A DNA stretch of 64,000 nucleotides, taken from assembly GCF_032854445.1 (NCBI RefSeq), contig NC_088306.1:30287764-30351763 (forward strand). The letters run 5' to 3'. Position 1 is the stretch's first letter, and the number at the start of each line of letters is the position of its first letter. The notes under the pieces were generated by a model. That model did no database searches and was not told where the DNA came from. It worked only from the letters and a program-made list of their open reading frames with translations. This DNA is from Liolophura sinensis. Taxonomy: Eukaryota > Mollusca > Polyplacophora > Chitonida > Chitonidae. This document shows, in pieces, positions 9,990 through 21,655 of the stretch. The translations under genes and the position numbers were made by a program.

Positions 9990-10663
9990 AAGCCTTGGGA
10001 TTTCTCCATAATGAACGATGCCCAGACGTTCACATCGTCCTGTTCGATGTATTCTACTTGCGGAACGCCGTATTTTCTAGGGAACGACATCCTGCTCAGA
10101 TCAAAGGATCCATCGCCAACAGGACCGTAACCGATCCTGGTCATGTAGTCGTATGCTTTCCCGTGATTTACACCACTCAGCCTCCAGTCCTTATGTGGAG
10201 AGACGGAGAACTCACGGCAAATCCTTTCATAAGCCCTTCGGGGGTTGTCGAGAACTCCTCCCAAGCTCTGTCTAGGAATAAATGGGCTTTGAGCTCTTCC
10301 AAGATCCGCCGGACCTGGTAGTAAGTGTGCAATGCAAATAAGGTCTTTATTCGAGGCTGGGGGACGAGTAGGTGATCTTGAACGGACATGCCGCAACCCG
10401 TAGTCGCGCACCAAACCGCAAAGTTCATTTGGTTCTGCCAGAACTACATTGGGTTGGTATTCCAAGCTTGTACTGTGGAGACCCTGATTACTGAAGGTAG
10501 GCGGTAGTTCTCCAACACATCTGTGAATTGAGCTTGGAAGGCCTTACCTTCGCTCACGTAGATGTCAGAACGTACGAGATGATCTGCGTCGGTTTTTGAC
10601 GATGTATAGTGGGTCGGCCTTGTAAGTGGCCTCTCTATTGAAACTGAAGGCCTTTGTGTTCAT
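9959..10663 (-). pseudogene. conserved hypothetical protein of virus-like element, broken
   Basis: The former start at 10663 reads MNTKAFSFNREATYKADPLY. A frameshift leads to SDIYVSEGKAFQAQFTDVLE. A third frame (10428-about 10250) reads WCATTGCGMSVQDHLLVPQP and then RILEELKAHLFLDRAWEEFS. The last frame (about 10250-9959) reads ERICREFSVSPHKDWRLSG, then DYMTRIGYGPVGDGSFDLSR and EQDDVNVWASFIMEKSQGF. The parts join in order at three frameshifts, which supports one gene of about 230 residues. Its 3' end runs into the 3' end of the plus-strand gene (convergent, overlapping by about 30 bp). The function is not known. Confidence 0.5.
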
Positions 10664-10684
10664 GGTGATACATACACACTGAAG
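10664..10684. promoter_or_regulatory. second very short divergent promoter space
   Basis: Just 21 bp separate the minus start at 10663 from the plus start at 10685 (sequence GTGATACATACACACTGAAG). It repeats the head-to-head layout seen at 8917-8951. Confidence 0.4.
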
Positions 10685-11360
10685 ATGTTTGTAACCTTGA
10701 GCGATGTTCAACAGAGGCGCAGTGCCCTCCTCCCATCATGTCTGGACAATCAAGAAGGCCAGTACGAGGTCGCCCTTCTCGAAATAACATTGTACCCATT
10801 CTTGGCGAACATCAACGCTGGGGCAGGCTTCATAATGGACCGTAAGCGCATGGAAGTGCCGAGAGGATATCATGATGTATGCACGCTTCACAAAGAAGTA
10901 TTCCGGCCGCATGGTGTCTCGTTGAGAATAAACAAAGCCACAGGTCGCGTAGTAATCGATATTGGCGAACACGACTCCATCAATCCGCAAGAACTTGCTC
11001 CAGTCTTGGTATTTAGGTCCATAAGTGAGGTTTGAGAAGGAGACAAACCACCCCAAGTGACGCCTCACATTTGAGATATTCGTTCACCTAGACGAGGTGA
11101 GCGTGCCCGAAAATGTCACCGCAGTGTTTACTGGTAATGCAAGTGGCTCTACTGTTCTGAGGGCAATCCGTGTATCCCATGGAGGCATGAACTGCGGAAA
11201 GACAGCGGCATTTGTCAACCCACAGTACAAACCACTATTAGCTAGCTTCGTGTCGCAGCTTACTATCAGGCTATTAGACAATGGGCACTAAGTGCACTGA
11301 TATGGCTTTATCAGATCTGCCGATGGTTTTGAGCGGCCAGGGGTGAAGGGACAGATTTAA
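10685..11360 (+). pseudogene. minor-capsid-like protein of virus-like element, broken
   Basis: Starts MFVTLSDVQQRRSALL at 10685 and stays open to 11035, through QYEVALLEITLYPFLANIN and INKATGRVVIDIGE. A second frame (about 11060-11291) continues with VSVPENVTAVFTGNASGSTV and FVNPQYKPLLASFVSQLTIR before a stop. The order is: a short beta strand at the start, a 'EVALLEI' strand, and a C-terminal 'NPQY.PLL' segment followed by a beta strand. It matches a hypothetical protein family I recall from virus-like elements and consider a probable minor capsid/penton type. That function is inference. At least one frameshift and several stops are present. Confidence 0.5.
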
Positions 11361-11518
11361 ACCTTCCAATTCCAGCCAGGTGTTCATATACGAAAGAAGG
11401 TGTCATTGGGGAGATCCGATTAAGAACCACTGAAGTTGAACGACATCGCCGATATAGATGTCGGGACCACACCAAAATGTCTGATTCAGGCAGGGATTGA
11501 AAGAAGGGGTGTCATTAA

Positions 11519-12050
11519 ATGGGATGCCCCCACATGAACGTTGATCTGGCTGTGACCCTACTTCTGGTGCATACATCAGTGGGTGATGTGGGACGTAACG
11601 TTTTTAATCGCGGCACGGCTTTCCTCTCGTACACGCTCCCGGGGGACAAAGTTCGTGTGAGGGGGTCACAGGTAGAGGGATATACTACCGGAAGAGATCC
11701 TGTCTCAAAATCCTGTCTCTATCTCAACTCGCCATTCCCATCATCTCCCCAGTTACCCGCGCGGTGTGTAATTATTGTAATGCAGTTCGTAATCCCTTCT
11801 ATATCTTCCTGGTTTGAGTATTGGATGGCAAGAAGAAGATGTCGGTAAAGACGTGACTATCGTTGCAAATATGCTTAAGGAAGGGTCTATTAAAGTCGAG
11901 ACGATGGTAGAAAATGTCCTGGACGCTGTGATAACCCCGGTGAAGATGAGCCGAATAAATCTAGAGCATGGCATTCAGCTGAAACGAGTAAGAATAAGAA
12001 ATAGTCTCATGTCAGAACTAGAATTAAACTATGCACTTACGTCCACATAG
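11519..12050 (+). pseudogene. virus-like element, weak fragments
   Basis: A frame at 11519-11848 and one at 11814-12050 (GKDVTIVANMLKEGSIKVET, then MVENVLDAVI) lie between two better-supported plus-strand genes. The second is helical and charged, with coding-like composition. The first looks like a mixture of frames. Probably the remains of one further small protein, not identified. Confidence 0.3.
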
Positions 12051-12054
12051 AGAT

Positions 12055-12495
12055 ATGGAAGCTGTATCCAACACTACCAGCCGGTTTGTACAAAAAATAC
12101 CGCCTGGCGGTCAACGTGCTCGATGGCATTGGTACCACACTACTCGTGGCCAGTTTGGGCCTTGGTGTGACAGGAGTCGGGGTGTTGTCCACAATGATCG
12201 CGCACCCATAGCTATAGGTAATGGAATGTACTGCCTTGTCCTGTGGCCTAATCATTGGGGTGGCAATGTTTGTCAGCCGGCGCCTGGCCACCAAAGGCAA
12301 GAAAACACAACAATCCGCTTACTGGCTGAGAGTAAGCTTAATACCATGACATGCCACGTCTCCACAGCGCTCATTGAAGGTACGATCTCGGAGACCGAGT
12401 TTCGGTTGATACTCGGTAAAGTCGAGAAGTACCGAGAAATGAAGCAACAGATTCGGGCGGGTACAGCCGCTCAGTCGCTATCGTTATATCAATAA
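12055..12495 (+). pseudogene. hydrophobic protein with helical C-terminus, broken
   Basis: One frame at about 12085-12200 reads YRLAVNVLDGIGTTLLVASL followed by GLGVTGVGVLS, a long Gly/Val/Leu-rich membrane segment. A second hydrophobic piece (CGLIIGVAMFVSRRLATKGK) follows at about 12240-12300. A frameshift then leads to a charged helix, AESKLNTMTCHVSTALIEGT, and SETEFRLILGKVEKYREMKQ, ending at 12495. Two membrane segments followed by an acidic/basic helix is a layout I recall from a hypothetical protein of such virus-like elements. Function unknown. Stops and frameshifts show it is dead. Confidence 0.45.
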
Positions 12496-12656
12496 ACGAA
12501 AGAAGAGTTAGTGCAGCGGGGGCGGGACGAATCCTTTGTTAAAAACTATCCAATTAGACTTGCTCGGCTCAGAGGTTAAATACCGGTGTTCGGTTTACTT
12601 GTAGTATCACGCGCAAGACTGCTATAAGATGTGTGCACCTACACCCTTAAGCCCAG

Positions 12657-12854
12657 ATGCTCGTTGTGACCTCGATTGCAGCCAAGTGTGGTGCATTTAT
12701 GTATATGATGTACAGGCTGTCCAACGCTGTAAGCACTGCAGAAGAGCAGACATATGAAATCGTCCGACTCAGAGAGGATATAGGTAACCAGGCCTATGAG
12801 ATAACCCAGCACAGTGATAATCTAGACGGCCTAGAGAGGTCTGATCATATATAG
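12657..12854 (+). CDS. small helical ORF
   Basis: A 65-codon frame with a mildly hydrophobic start (AAKCGAFMYMMYRLSN) and a charged helix (QTYEIVRLREDIGNQAYEIT). It follows the last recognised gene of the virus-like element in the same orientation and may be its last plus-strand gene. No family is recognised. Confidence 0.25.
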   Translation: MLVVTSIAAKCGAFMYMMYRLSNAVSTAEEQTYEIVRLREDIGNQAYEITQHSDNLDGLERSDHI

Positions 12855-12884
12855 TACGCCCTCCCGCTGCTGGGTTAAACGTGG

Positions 12885-13250
12885 GTTGACCCCCCCCCCC
12901 CTCCCCCTCTCCCAATTACGTTGAGATGGCTTAAAGATGCTCTCGTTGGCTCTAGGGCTGCTCTGGGGAGGTGAGACACTGGGAAAACCCGTTTAGGGCT
13001 CTGGTAGGGAAGGGTCCGCCAGGGGGTGAGGCGGGCCTAATCACACCTCCTACCGTAAACATAACTGGCCAAGCCGACGGGGCGGTCAGCCGTCCTAATC
13101 CAGTTTTTGGGCTAGTAATGTGGTGTGGGCGTTCCGCCACTGACCAGGGATTAGGGACGCCGTGGGAGCCTCGGCGCCCCGATCTAGTTGGTATGCTCAC
13201 ACCCATGATTCCAAGGGCTGGCTAGTTTTAACACGGGGCTGGACACAGAC
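12885..13250. other. GC-rich non-coding stretch
   Basis: Begins with about 12 C at 12890 and is much richer in G+C than the flanks. Six-frame reading gives only overlapping open frames on both strands (12952-13225), typical of GC-rich non-coding DNA. It may be the end region of the virus-like element. Confidence 0.4.
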
Positions 13251-13259
13251 CCCCATTAC

Positions 13260-14370
13260 AACTTCCGTTTTTCAGTAGGGACGATTGTAGTTCTGTGTAT
13301 TTTAGGGTGTAAAGTCTTTTTTTGCTGCCAGCCTGCCGTTTTTGGTGTACAAGTGCATGCTTGGTATCAAAATGAGAAGATATGTATGGAGATGTGGTTC
13401 ATGATTTTGACCTGGAGAGCATGCTGTGTGATTACGAAGTACACCATTAAAGGCAACCGCAGAAGAAGAGAGTTCTAAACTTGTCCCGGGCCAACCGCAG
13501 AGATAACGGCCCAATTCTGACCAATTGCGTTTTTTCTAATCCAGTTAATTTTGTCATTAAGAAATAGACATAATTATGGACTTCAGCTAGCAGTTGGTTT
13601 TCTAGACGAAGGCCCAAGATAAAGGCTACTTTTATATCGGCCCCCAACGTATGTTGTCTGTTATGTCAAAAGTTACTACGTTCATCCTTGCCTGCTACTC
13701 GAAATGCCCACATAAACCTACATACATGTGCATTTCCGGGTACTGCTGTACAAACCCAACATTAATGTTCACAAAGTTGAATAGATCTCGGGCTTTCTAA
13801 TTAAATTCATTTACACTGTTCATCATCTAGTTGAGTTTTGGCTTTAGCACTTTTCACCCAATAAATTTTAGTTGACATTGCATGCGTTATATATAGAATA
13901 CCGGATTAAATTTGATTTGATTGGTTAACAGAATGACTGAATGATAAAACGTGATTACGTGATAGATGATGACACACTTTACAGCTGGTCCAGGTTGAAG
14001 CCCACTGGTAATGAATACCACGTGTATATAGATAGCCTATATAAAGTTAAAGTACCGTTTATAATGGCATTTGAGGGTAAAATGGCTGTATGATTGATAT
14101 GCAGGTGTTTTAGCCCAGCATGACGAGTTTGGCTAACGTCAATTTTATTTGTGACGCTTGATTCCATTGCGCATTGTGACGTAATTGAGCATGGCGCGTT
14201 CAGCTGTATTTCTTTGTGAGGCTGCATTCCATGGCGCGTCATTGTGACGTCAGGCCACCATACAGCGCTGTCTGCATGCGACATGGTTTGCATGATATTT
14301 CTTAGTTCAGCTTTACATATACTCAAGAATGAGTTTCTATTTTATAAATATTATAGAGACAAAATTGTTA
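13260..14370. other. no gene seen
   Basis: AT-rich. A minus-strand frame at 13979-14326 has no domain. CATGGCGCGT occurs twice at 14190-14240, an imperfect direct duplication. Confidence 0.4.
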
Positions 14371-14373
14371 TCC

Positions 14374-14470
14374 ACGTGTTGAGAAGGATATATTGGAATA
14401 CAAACCCTGTGTGTCAGGCTCAGGGTTAAAATTTCACACCCAGGGTTTAAATACCCATATTCTCAACACG
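14374..14470. repeat. imperfect hairpin
   Basis: GTGTTGAGAAGGATATATTG...AACCCTG pairs with CAGGGTTT...CATATTCTCAACAC. Possibly a small decayed MITE. Confidence 0.5.
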
Positions 14471-14735
14471 CCTATAACTTGTAGCATAAAGTTGCTTTGC
14501 TTGAGGCGGTTATCATTACACATCAGGAATATCATCTGACAATACTGATTACTGAACACCAAGAATCCATCTATCAGGTATAACAAATTCTTTCATTCAC
14601 TCTGATTTCAGGCGATGTAAATAATATATAGCTGTGGTCTGTTCTCTGCATTATTTCACTGTATACCACATGATTACATACAGAACATGGGGGAACTTTT
14701 CTGTGCTTCTCTTAGCAGTAGCCAGTGTGGATTTA

Positions 14736-14887
14736 AGAAATAATGTTTGCGTCAGGGTAGTCTAACGGCAGTTTTACATCAAATCCATGTGGAAGAGTTT
14801 ATCCTTCGACCTAAAATTTGTAAACTCTTCCACATGGATTTGACATAAAACTACCGTTAGACTACCCTGACGCGAACATTATTTCTA
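14736..14887. mobile_element. near-perfect palindromic element (foldback/MITE-like)
   Basis: Arms of about 65 bp (AGAAATAATGTTTGCGTCAG at the left end, CTGACGCGAACATTATTTCT at the right) flank an 18-bp loop. Only about two mismatches are visible, so the element or its arms are young. No coding capacity. Confidence 0.85.
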
Positions 14888-14889
14888 TT

Positions 14890-17280
14890 CTATTACCTTG
14901 ATAGCAGCAAAATGTTTTCGTAATTATAACAAAAACGCCATTGCGGTATAGATTAACAGCAAAAAACGCCCCCACTTTCCCCGACATGTTGTTTTCGTCC
15001 AACCAAACGTTCTAAAGGGGCGTGGCCTAATTCTGGACGAAACCATGATGTGTTTTACAGGGGGTGTTCAAATGCGATGCTAAATATTACGCACATGCTC
15101 CACGACTAGGATAGAATAATAAAAAGAATACGTTTGTTTCTCGAAAACAATTCCGACTATAAAATATAGCACTATAAAATAAAACATCTGCAGGGTTGCT
15201 TTCATATTTCAGCTAAGACGCTGTTATCAGGTTAGGCTTCGGTGAGACAGTCACAGTGTCAAACAGCAGCTACACTGACAGTGAGCCGGAGAGGTCGCTC
15301 GTTGCTGGTAGAGAGAGTTCGGGGAGATCAAAAGTTTTCCGAAACTCTGCCTAACGAGCTAAAGGAGCTGGAAACCTCTGGCATCAGCAAAACGACAACA
15401 AAAGTGGGGAGCTCAACTGTTTAAACGTAATTAAAGTTTGAGTTAAGTACGAAAAAAAAAAATGAAACACACAAAATTAGGTTAACAATAGTTTGATACT
15501 GAATTTTATTTGGTTTACTTGTGCAAAATGCTTTGCGGTTGTGTTGTATCCTGTATCAAATTCATAAACACTGGGTAACGAATGTTGAAATGATGGAACA
15601 CTTCAGTTTACATTTGCAATCCCATATTAATTTCTCAACAAATCTGGATAAATAACAAAACAATAACAATATCATAGATATGTGTTTATGCTTATTATAA
15701 GTAAGCAAATAAATATATTATCATTTATATACTGAAGGTATCATGAGGATAAATATAATTTGCGTTTATTGTATTGTGAAATACAATGGATGGTTATCAC
15801 AATTTAAATTTGTAATGACGCAATCTGTACAAAGTTGTATGTACATTAAACCGGCCCCGTGCACATGTTCACTCAGTGCGCCGTACCAGTTACGTAAAAT
15901 ATACACGTCACACTCATGCATAAAGGTCACATGATGTACCAAATTTGAACACCTGGGTCAACGGCAATATATTGGCGGCAGTCAGACAATAGCGTTTGCG
16001 GAGAGAAAACATGAGTAAATGGACTGAACATTGTGGAAAAAAGTTTAACTCGGATAAACATAAAACAAGGATTGGGAGTTGAATAGGACGATCTGCAGCC
16101 AGTCCGCTATCCAGAGGATGTGAAGTTGATGTGAACTGCGCTGTTATTTATTGTAGCGTTGGGCATTTGCACTGGGAGTGACGTAACTTACATGTTAGTA
16201 TTTTCACTCAACGACATTTTCGCTTCAGCATTTTCTGATAACACACTTGAAGCATGTAGGATATTGCTGATTTCACGGCGTTTTAAACCGACGGTTTGGT
16301 GACATAACTCCGTACACTTGATCTATTGCGGTGGCCAGTCACAGATAATAACGTCCATCATAGAAACCCCGGCATCAGCAAGAACTGTGGCCATCGTAGC
16401 CCGGACTCAGTGATTCGTGTACCGGCGGTTAAGTTTTGCACCACGGGAAATATCAGACATCATGGATCCGATCGTTTTGTGACCCATTGGTTGATTGCCC
16501 TACCATGATTTGTGGTCAACTGGGACGTTTAGGAGAGGCCGCTGAAAGAAAGACTCGCATGAAGAATTATCAGGTCCGTATGTAAAAAAAATTTCGTTAA
16601 ACCATTATTATCTCTTATTGTGCAGCATTCAAACGTCCCTATGGGCTTTAAATTATCTGTAACTTGATACTTTTCTCCTTTAAAATAAACGTTCGCTCCG
16701 ACCGAAAAAATAGCCGTTTTGTTTCTTTGTTTATATTTGTCGTCTGCTTTATACAATGTTAACAACAACCTCTATCCACCCATAGAACTACAATAGACTC
16801 GTCCAGAAGTCAAACGCTTCTGTTTCGTGATGGGGGTATCTAACGACCAAGATAATGTGCACTTGGCATAGAGCCAAGCAGTGCGTTGTATGTAATAAAG
16901 GAATCGAAGGGTAATAGAATTCCCTTTATCTCAGTTTGACAGAGTGCTACAGATTAGAAATCATATCGCGATGGGGCCCAAGGAACAAATCCGTGAAACA
17001 TTATATTTGAGGCACGGGCGGTTCGATCGAACCACGGTCGGTTCGATCACGGTCGGCACGGTCGGTTCGACATAAATATGTCACATTTATGAACTGAGAA
17101 TTCCTACCATAAATTTCATGTAGTTTCTCGCGAAATAATCTCATAGATCTGTTAAAATGGTGATGGAAAACATGGAGAGCAATGTCGATTTTTTTCACTT
17201 GTTTAGGGACACAAGGCTTGCATAATGTAATAGGGAATTTTAAGAAAGACACAATGAAAAAAAACGTCCCGTGAACAAAG
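14890..17280. other. no convincing gene
   Basis: Short frames only. A minus-strand frame at 16529-16768 (GANVYFKGEKYQVTDNLKPI) is somewhat protein-like but has no recognised domain. At 17015-17070 the phrase CACGGTCGGTTCGA is repeated three times. Confidence 0.35.
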
Positions 17281-17282
17281 TA

Positions 17283-17755
17283 TCAATAATATAAAACATG
17301 CACAGCATACCTTCACTTTACCTTCTACTAATACTCTAAAACATGCACAGCATACAATACAATAAAACCCGCACAACATACTTTCACTTACCTTCTACTA
17401 ACACTATAAAACACGCACAACATACGTTCACATACCTTCTACTAACACTATAAAACACTCACAACATACCTTCACTTACCTTCTTACTAATACTATAAAA
17501 CGCGCACAACATACCTTCACTTACCTTCTACTAACACTATAAAACGCTCACAACATACCTTCACTTACCTTCTACTAACACTATAAAACACTCACAACAT
17601 ACCTTCACTTACCTTCTACTAACACTATAAAACGCTCACAACATACCTTCACTTACCTTCTACTAACACTATAAAACACTCACAACATACCTTCACTTAC
17701 CTTCTACTAATACTATAAAACACGCTCAACATACCTTCACTTAGCTTTTATTAAT
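17283..17755. repeat. 44-bp satellite, about 10 copies
   Basis: The unit contains CACTATAAAACACTCACAAC followed by ATACCTTCACTTACCTTCTA. Copies from 17400 to 17720 are almost identical. Earlier copies are irregular. Confidence 0.9.
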
Positions 17756-17935
17756 TTTTCTTTTATTGAATGAAATGCAGACAAATAACACATTTATTCG
17801 ATGGACTGTCTAGACGCTAAGACTTTTTATACGTGTCATAGGGGAAAATATGATCCAATCTAACACCTTTTGTTTCCTTTCCTCGTTAATTACTGTATCA
17901 AAAGTTGAGACTGTCTTCGTTGTTTAATAACCTGG

Positions 17936-18185
17936 GAGGGGCTTCCCTGGCCGAGGTAGTTAGCGTGTCAGCGCGGCGCAATGACCCATGAGTTTCTCAC
18001 CAATGCGGTCGATGTGAGTTCAGATCCTGCCTTATTCTACGGCGGTGTGTTGGAAGGTCTGTCACCTACGTGCGGATGGTAATGGGTTTAACCCGGGCTC
18101 TGCCCGGTTTTCTCTCACCATAATGCTGGCCGCCGTAGTATAAGTGAAATATTCTTAGTACGACGATAAACAACAATCAAATAAA
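17936..18185 (+). mobile_element. tRNA-derived SINE, near full length
   Basis: The head has CCGAGGTAGTTAGCGTGTCA and a B-box-like GAGTTCAGATCC. The body has CCATAATGCTGGCCGCCG, then GTGAAATATTCTTAGTACGA, with an AAATAAATAAG tail. It is the best full-length copy of this family in the window. Confidence 0.8.
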
Positions 18186-18189
18186 TAAG

Positions 18190-20185
18190 AAAATATTTAC
18201 CTGGAACTAGAGTGCATCCGCAGAATTTGTAGAAACTGATGAAACAAAGGAAACAAATTAACGCAAACTGTAAACACAAACACTGATACGTTTTATTCTG
18301 TAGAATAACCAATAAGCATGTGGACATATATGTACACATAGGATCTCGGGAATACATTCACTGAAATTTTCTCTCCACATATGTCCCGCTCAGATTTGAG
18401 CGCAACTGTCAGTAGAAACAACAAGAAAAGTCAACAGTATGAGTGTTATTTGGGACTCACAAACCCACCGGTCTTGTACGAACCTCAGTTCATCATGATT
18501 AGGACGGTATTGCTTCCACGAAAATGTTGCGAGAACCTTGAGAATTTGCAATCAGCGATAACAGATTTCGAGAACTTTACCACTGGACTAGCATTGAAGG
18601 CAGGTACGCTGTTTGATTGGTGTTTTTCTGCTTATCCGTCACAGATTTCATTCATATAGGCACATCGGGTATATATTGTAGGTACAGAATTACTTGTACT
18701 TGTAAAATTCCAGAATTCCCGCAAAATTTCGGCAGAAATCAAATACCGTTTATTTCATTTCAACGAAGAGCTACGAAACAAGATCAGAAGAACCGAATAT
18801 AAAGGAAGTGAGACGGAAAGGTGGGGATTCGGCCCATGCATCTGAAAAAAATGTGTCTAAGATAACATATTTCTACAGTTTTTCGCAACTTTAAATGTGC
18901 ACTATATAAGTGTACATTTATTTGATAAATGTGTTAGATTTGGTGTTGTCCAGATGCTAAAGACATCTGAAAATGCCCCAGTGTCCATTTCGGCCAATTT
19001 AATTGAGCTTAGGACCCCTTAAACTTTTGATTTAGGTATGTAGGAAGTTGTGCCTTAGAACAGAAGATGGACAATTGTTTTTATCTCAATACATCTAACA
19101 TTTGTGGACGTGTTCTTTGCTGGACACGACTTCCTCCAGGAGTAAAACAATAACTGATTCTTTAGTTTTAGTATATCTATTTGACACAATGGTGTTGAAT
19201 AATGCTTGTTCTGTGTTTTGGCTGTAATGAAGTGGTTAGCTCGAATATCCACACAGTTAAATTTCTGTTTTGGCAGGGAGATCGCGAGTAGGCAACCTCT
19301 ATGTTCTTCAGCATGAGACACTCTGTCTCAGCGATAGCTCAAACCCCACCTTACCGCCTCATCCCCCCTTGCGCATAAATGGCCCGGGTCCAAAACAACT
19401 GTAATATAGGCGAGACTGAACAGAGGAAAAGGAAACTTCAATTTGTCTAGTAGTTTATTACAGAAAAAAACCTGTACCTAGTTTGAATTAATTATGTTGT
19501 CTAGAACAGTGTGAAAAATTAGAACTTTTTTTCCTACTCGGGTCACGTGTTGGTGACAAATAACCAGTCAGTACAGGGCTGTAAAAAATTCCAAACTCAA
19601 CTGAAATATGAAAACATTTTTTTTCGTTGAAAGTCGTTTTATTCTACTGCACAGACATGCTTATCAGGTTGGAAACGCTCTTTGCACAAGCATTACGATA
19701 TAAACGTGTATATGTACGATGTGCTCCATTTACTCCTCAGATACTTCAATGAAAGTATACGTCATCAAGCAAATGGCATTAACAGGTAACAAGAGTCAAA
19801 AGTGTCATCAATCTTTTCTACTTTTTAGTTTACACAGGAACATATCTTAAGTGTGCGCTTGAATACTAAGCTGTTGAACAATTTGATAGGAGAACTCAAA
19901 GATAGACGTTCCATTAACAGTAGAATAATTATTACAGGTGATCCAAGTGGCTGGCTGAAATTTCGATGGAAAATAGTCGCGCTTGTGCTATCTTTTTTTA
20001 TTGTGGTGTAATAGGAAGCAGCGTTTACTGTGTCAGTAGCTATCACAGCCCATCACAACAGTCCAGCTGCAAAGAGACTTTGTGATCCAACAACAGTTTT
20101 CATCTGGGCTGCATGCAGATTTACTGGGACACACATGGTAATGGATATCCACAGTGCCGAGATTTCGAATGTTGCATTTGTTCGT
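18190..20185. other. no convincing gene
   Basis: Several short frames (for example 18381-18659 plus, 19055-19321 minus) without domains or consistent splice sites. Confidence 0.35.
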
Positions 20186-20189
20186 CAGT

Positions 20190-20570
20190 TACTTTGTGGA
20201 AAGTACACTTCATGAAATAAATACGCAACCACTGGGTGCCCATCCCGCTTATGTGTCTCATCGCTTGGCCACTAACAGGTGTAAAAGTACACTTCCTGAA
20301 GTAATATACAAGCAGTGTTAACTGATACTCGGCATCACCTAAGTGTCACACCGCCAAACAAGAGTACACTTCATGAAATAAATACACAATCACTGTGAAC
20401 AAATACTCAGCATCACTTAAGAGTCATACCGCTAAACAAAAGTACACACGCTAAATACACAATCACTGTTAACTGATAGTCACTAGTGGTGAATTATCGT
20501 ACCACTTCATACATAGCTGGAATAAAAGTACAAGTGTTGAAATAAATAACCAACCATTGAATAGTTTTCC
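20190..20570. repeat. degenerate tandem repeat, about 90 bp
   Basis: The phrases AAAGTACACTTCATGAAATA, TACACAATCACTG and GATACTCGGCATCAC recur about four times with many changes. Confidence 0.7.
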
Positions 20571-21469
20571 ACGAGGCTATAATTTATCGCACTACGCCGC
20601 TAATCATAGGAATACTGATAAATTTCAGGATATAATGTGATCCCTCCGTACCGACTGTTCTACACACAACAATATTATAGTGTCATATCATTTCAGGTTG
20701 GTAAATGCGAAATACTTATCAAATTGTGTTTACTAATCACAGACAAATGTAATCACAGATTAAGAGGTTAGCTTTCACAAGTCTTGTGTTCTTGATTTCA
20801 AATGTTCGTTGCCTAATACATCCAATACATGTCAAAATATTTTTAAAAGCTCAGAACAAGAAAATAAAGACTCAAAATGATATAAAATTATGGAGACAGA
20901 GGGAGGGGGAGAGAAACGAAAGTATGAAAACAAGACGCCTAAATCATTCTTCCCAGGAGTCCAATAAAGATGGCCGCCACAAAATTGAACACCGCCGGAC
21001 GAAACGCCGAACCTGTGAATACAAAAACATTTTAAACAAGGTGAAATTTTCAGAACACTGAAAGCTTAAGATAAATGCTTGGCCTACATTAAGCTCGTGT
21101 GTTCGTGATTTCTTACAGTGTATGTACAATGAGGTAACAGCTCACACATCAAATATACAAAAGTGGAAATAAAACGCCGCCGCATTTAGAAGCAAAGGTG
21201 TCAGGAAAACCTTTACATCAGGCATAACACAGAAAAGAAACAGAGTATCTGTTCTTCCCTGCACCAGGCACCGGGTAATGCTCCAGGTATTAAACACGTT
21301 TAATGCTCGTGATTCCCTGCCCTTTTTGGAAGGACAGAGGAGAGCGAAGGCCAGCAAAACATAATAAAATATAATATAAAAGACAACAGAATGAGATAGT
21401 AAACCCAGTGCAGCGACAACACAGTTATAGTTGGCAATCGAGCTCGCGTAACCGGAGGAACAATACCTC

Positions 21470-21655
21470 ATGTCAGCGCCCCGGAGAAACAGCGCCTCCT
21501 ATCGGCGCCCCGGAGTAACAGCGCCTTATGTTAGCGCCCCGGAGAAACAGCGCCTCATGTTAGCGCACCGGAGAAACAGCGCCTCCCATCAGCGCCCCGG
21601 AGTAACAGCACCTCATGTTAGCGCCCCGGAGAAACAGCGCCTCATGTCAATTTAC
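21470..21655. repeat. 29-bp GC-rich minisatellite, about 6 copies
   Basis: Unit GCGCCCCGGAGAAACAGCGC plus CTCATGTTA. Because 29 is not a multiple of three, the frame changes each copy, so the Arg/Ala/Pro-rich frame across it is not a gene. Confidence 0.9.

Larger units (their letters stand above)
4560..12860. mobile_element. decayed virus-like DNA element (Polinton/PLV-like)
   Basis: At least eight protein-like fragments on both strands lie here with almost no spacing. They include an integrase-like N-terminus, a capsid-like protein, a coiled-coil protein with a membrane helix, a minor-capsid-like protein and small membrane proteins. GC content is higher than in the neighbouring DNA and there are no introns, which points to a foreign compact element. 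Several proteins recall hypothetical protein families I associate with virus-like elements of aquatic invertebrates; this is recognition, not a search result. Every gene has frameshifts or stops, so the copy is dead. I could not find terminal inverted repeats, so both ends are approximate. No type-B DNA polymerase, packaging ATPase or protease is recognisable. Confidence 0.6.

Noticed and set aside
12952-13225. Overlapping 84-codon frames on both strands
   Set aside because: GC-rich DNA lacking stops; no domain or start context.
16190-16240. Possible small minus-strand exon (NAEAKMSLSENTNM) before GTAAGTTACG
   Set aside because: Good donor but weak acceptor, and it ends in phase 2, unlike the other exons.
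17283-17755. CRISPR-like array
   Set aside because: Repeats are contiguous without variable spacers, in a eukaryotic context; it is a satellite.
18195-18270. Possible exon ending FCGCTLVPG before GTAAATAT
   Set aside because: No acceptor gives a matching open phase; the phase-1 reading hits a stop.
21142-21471. Possible transmembrane exon of the large gene (VVFYIIFYYVLLAFALLC)
   Set aside because: Hydrophobic, but no acceptor/donor pair in phase 1 was found; AT-rich DNA often gives such stretches.
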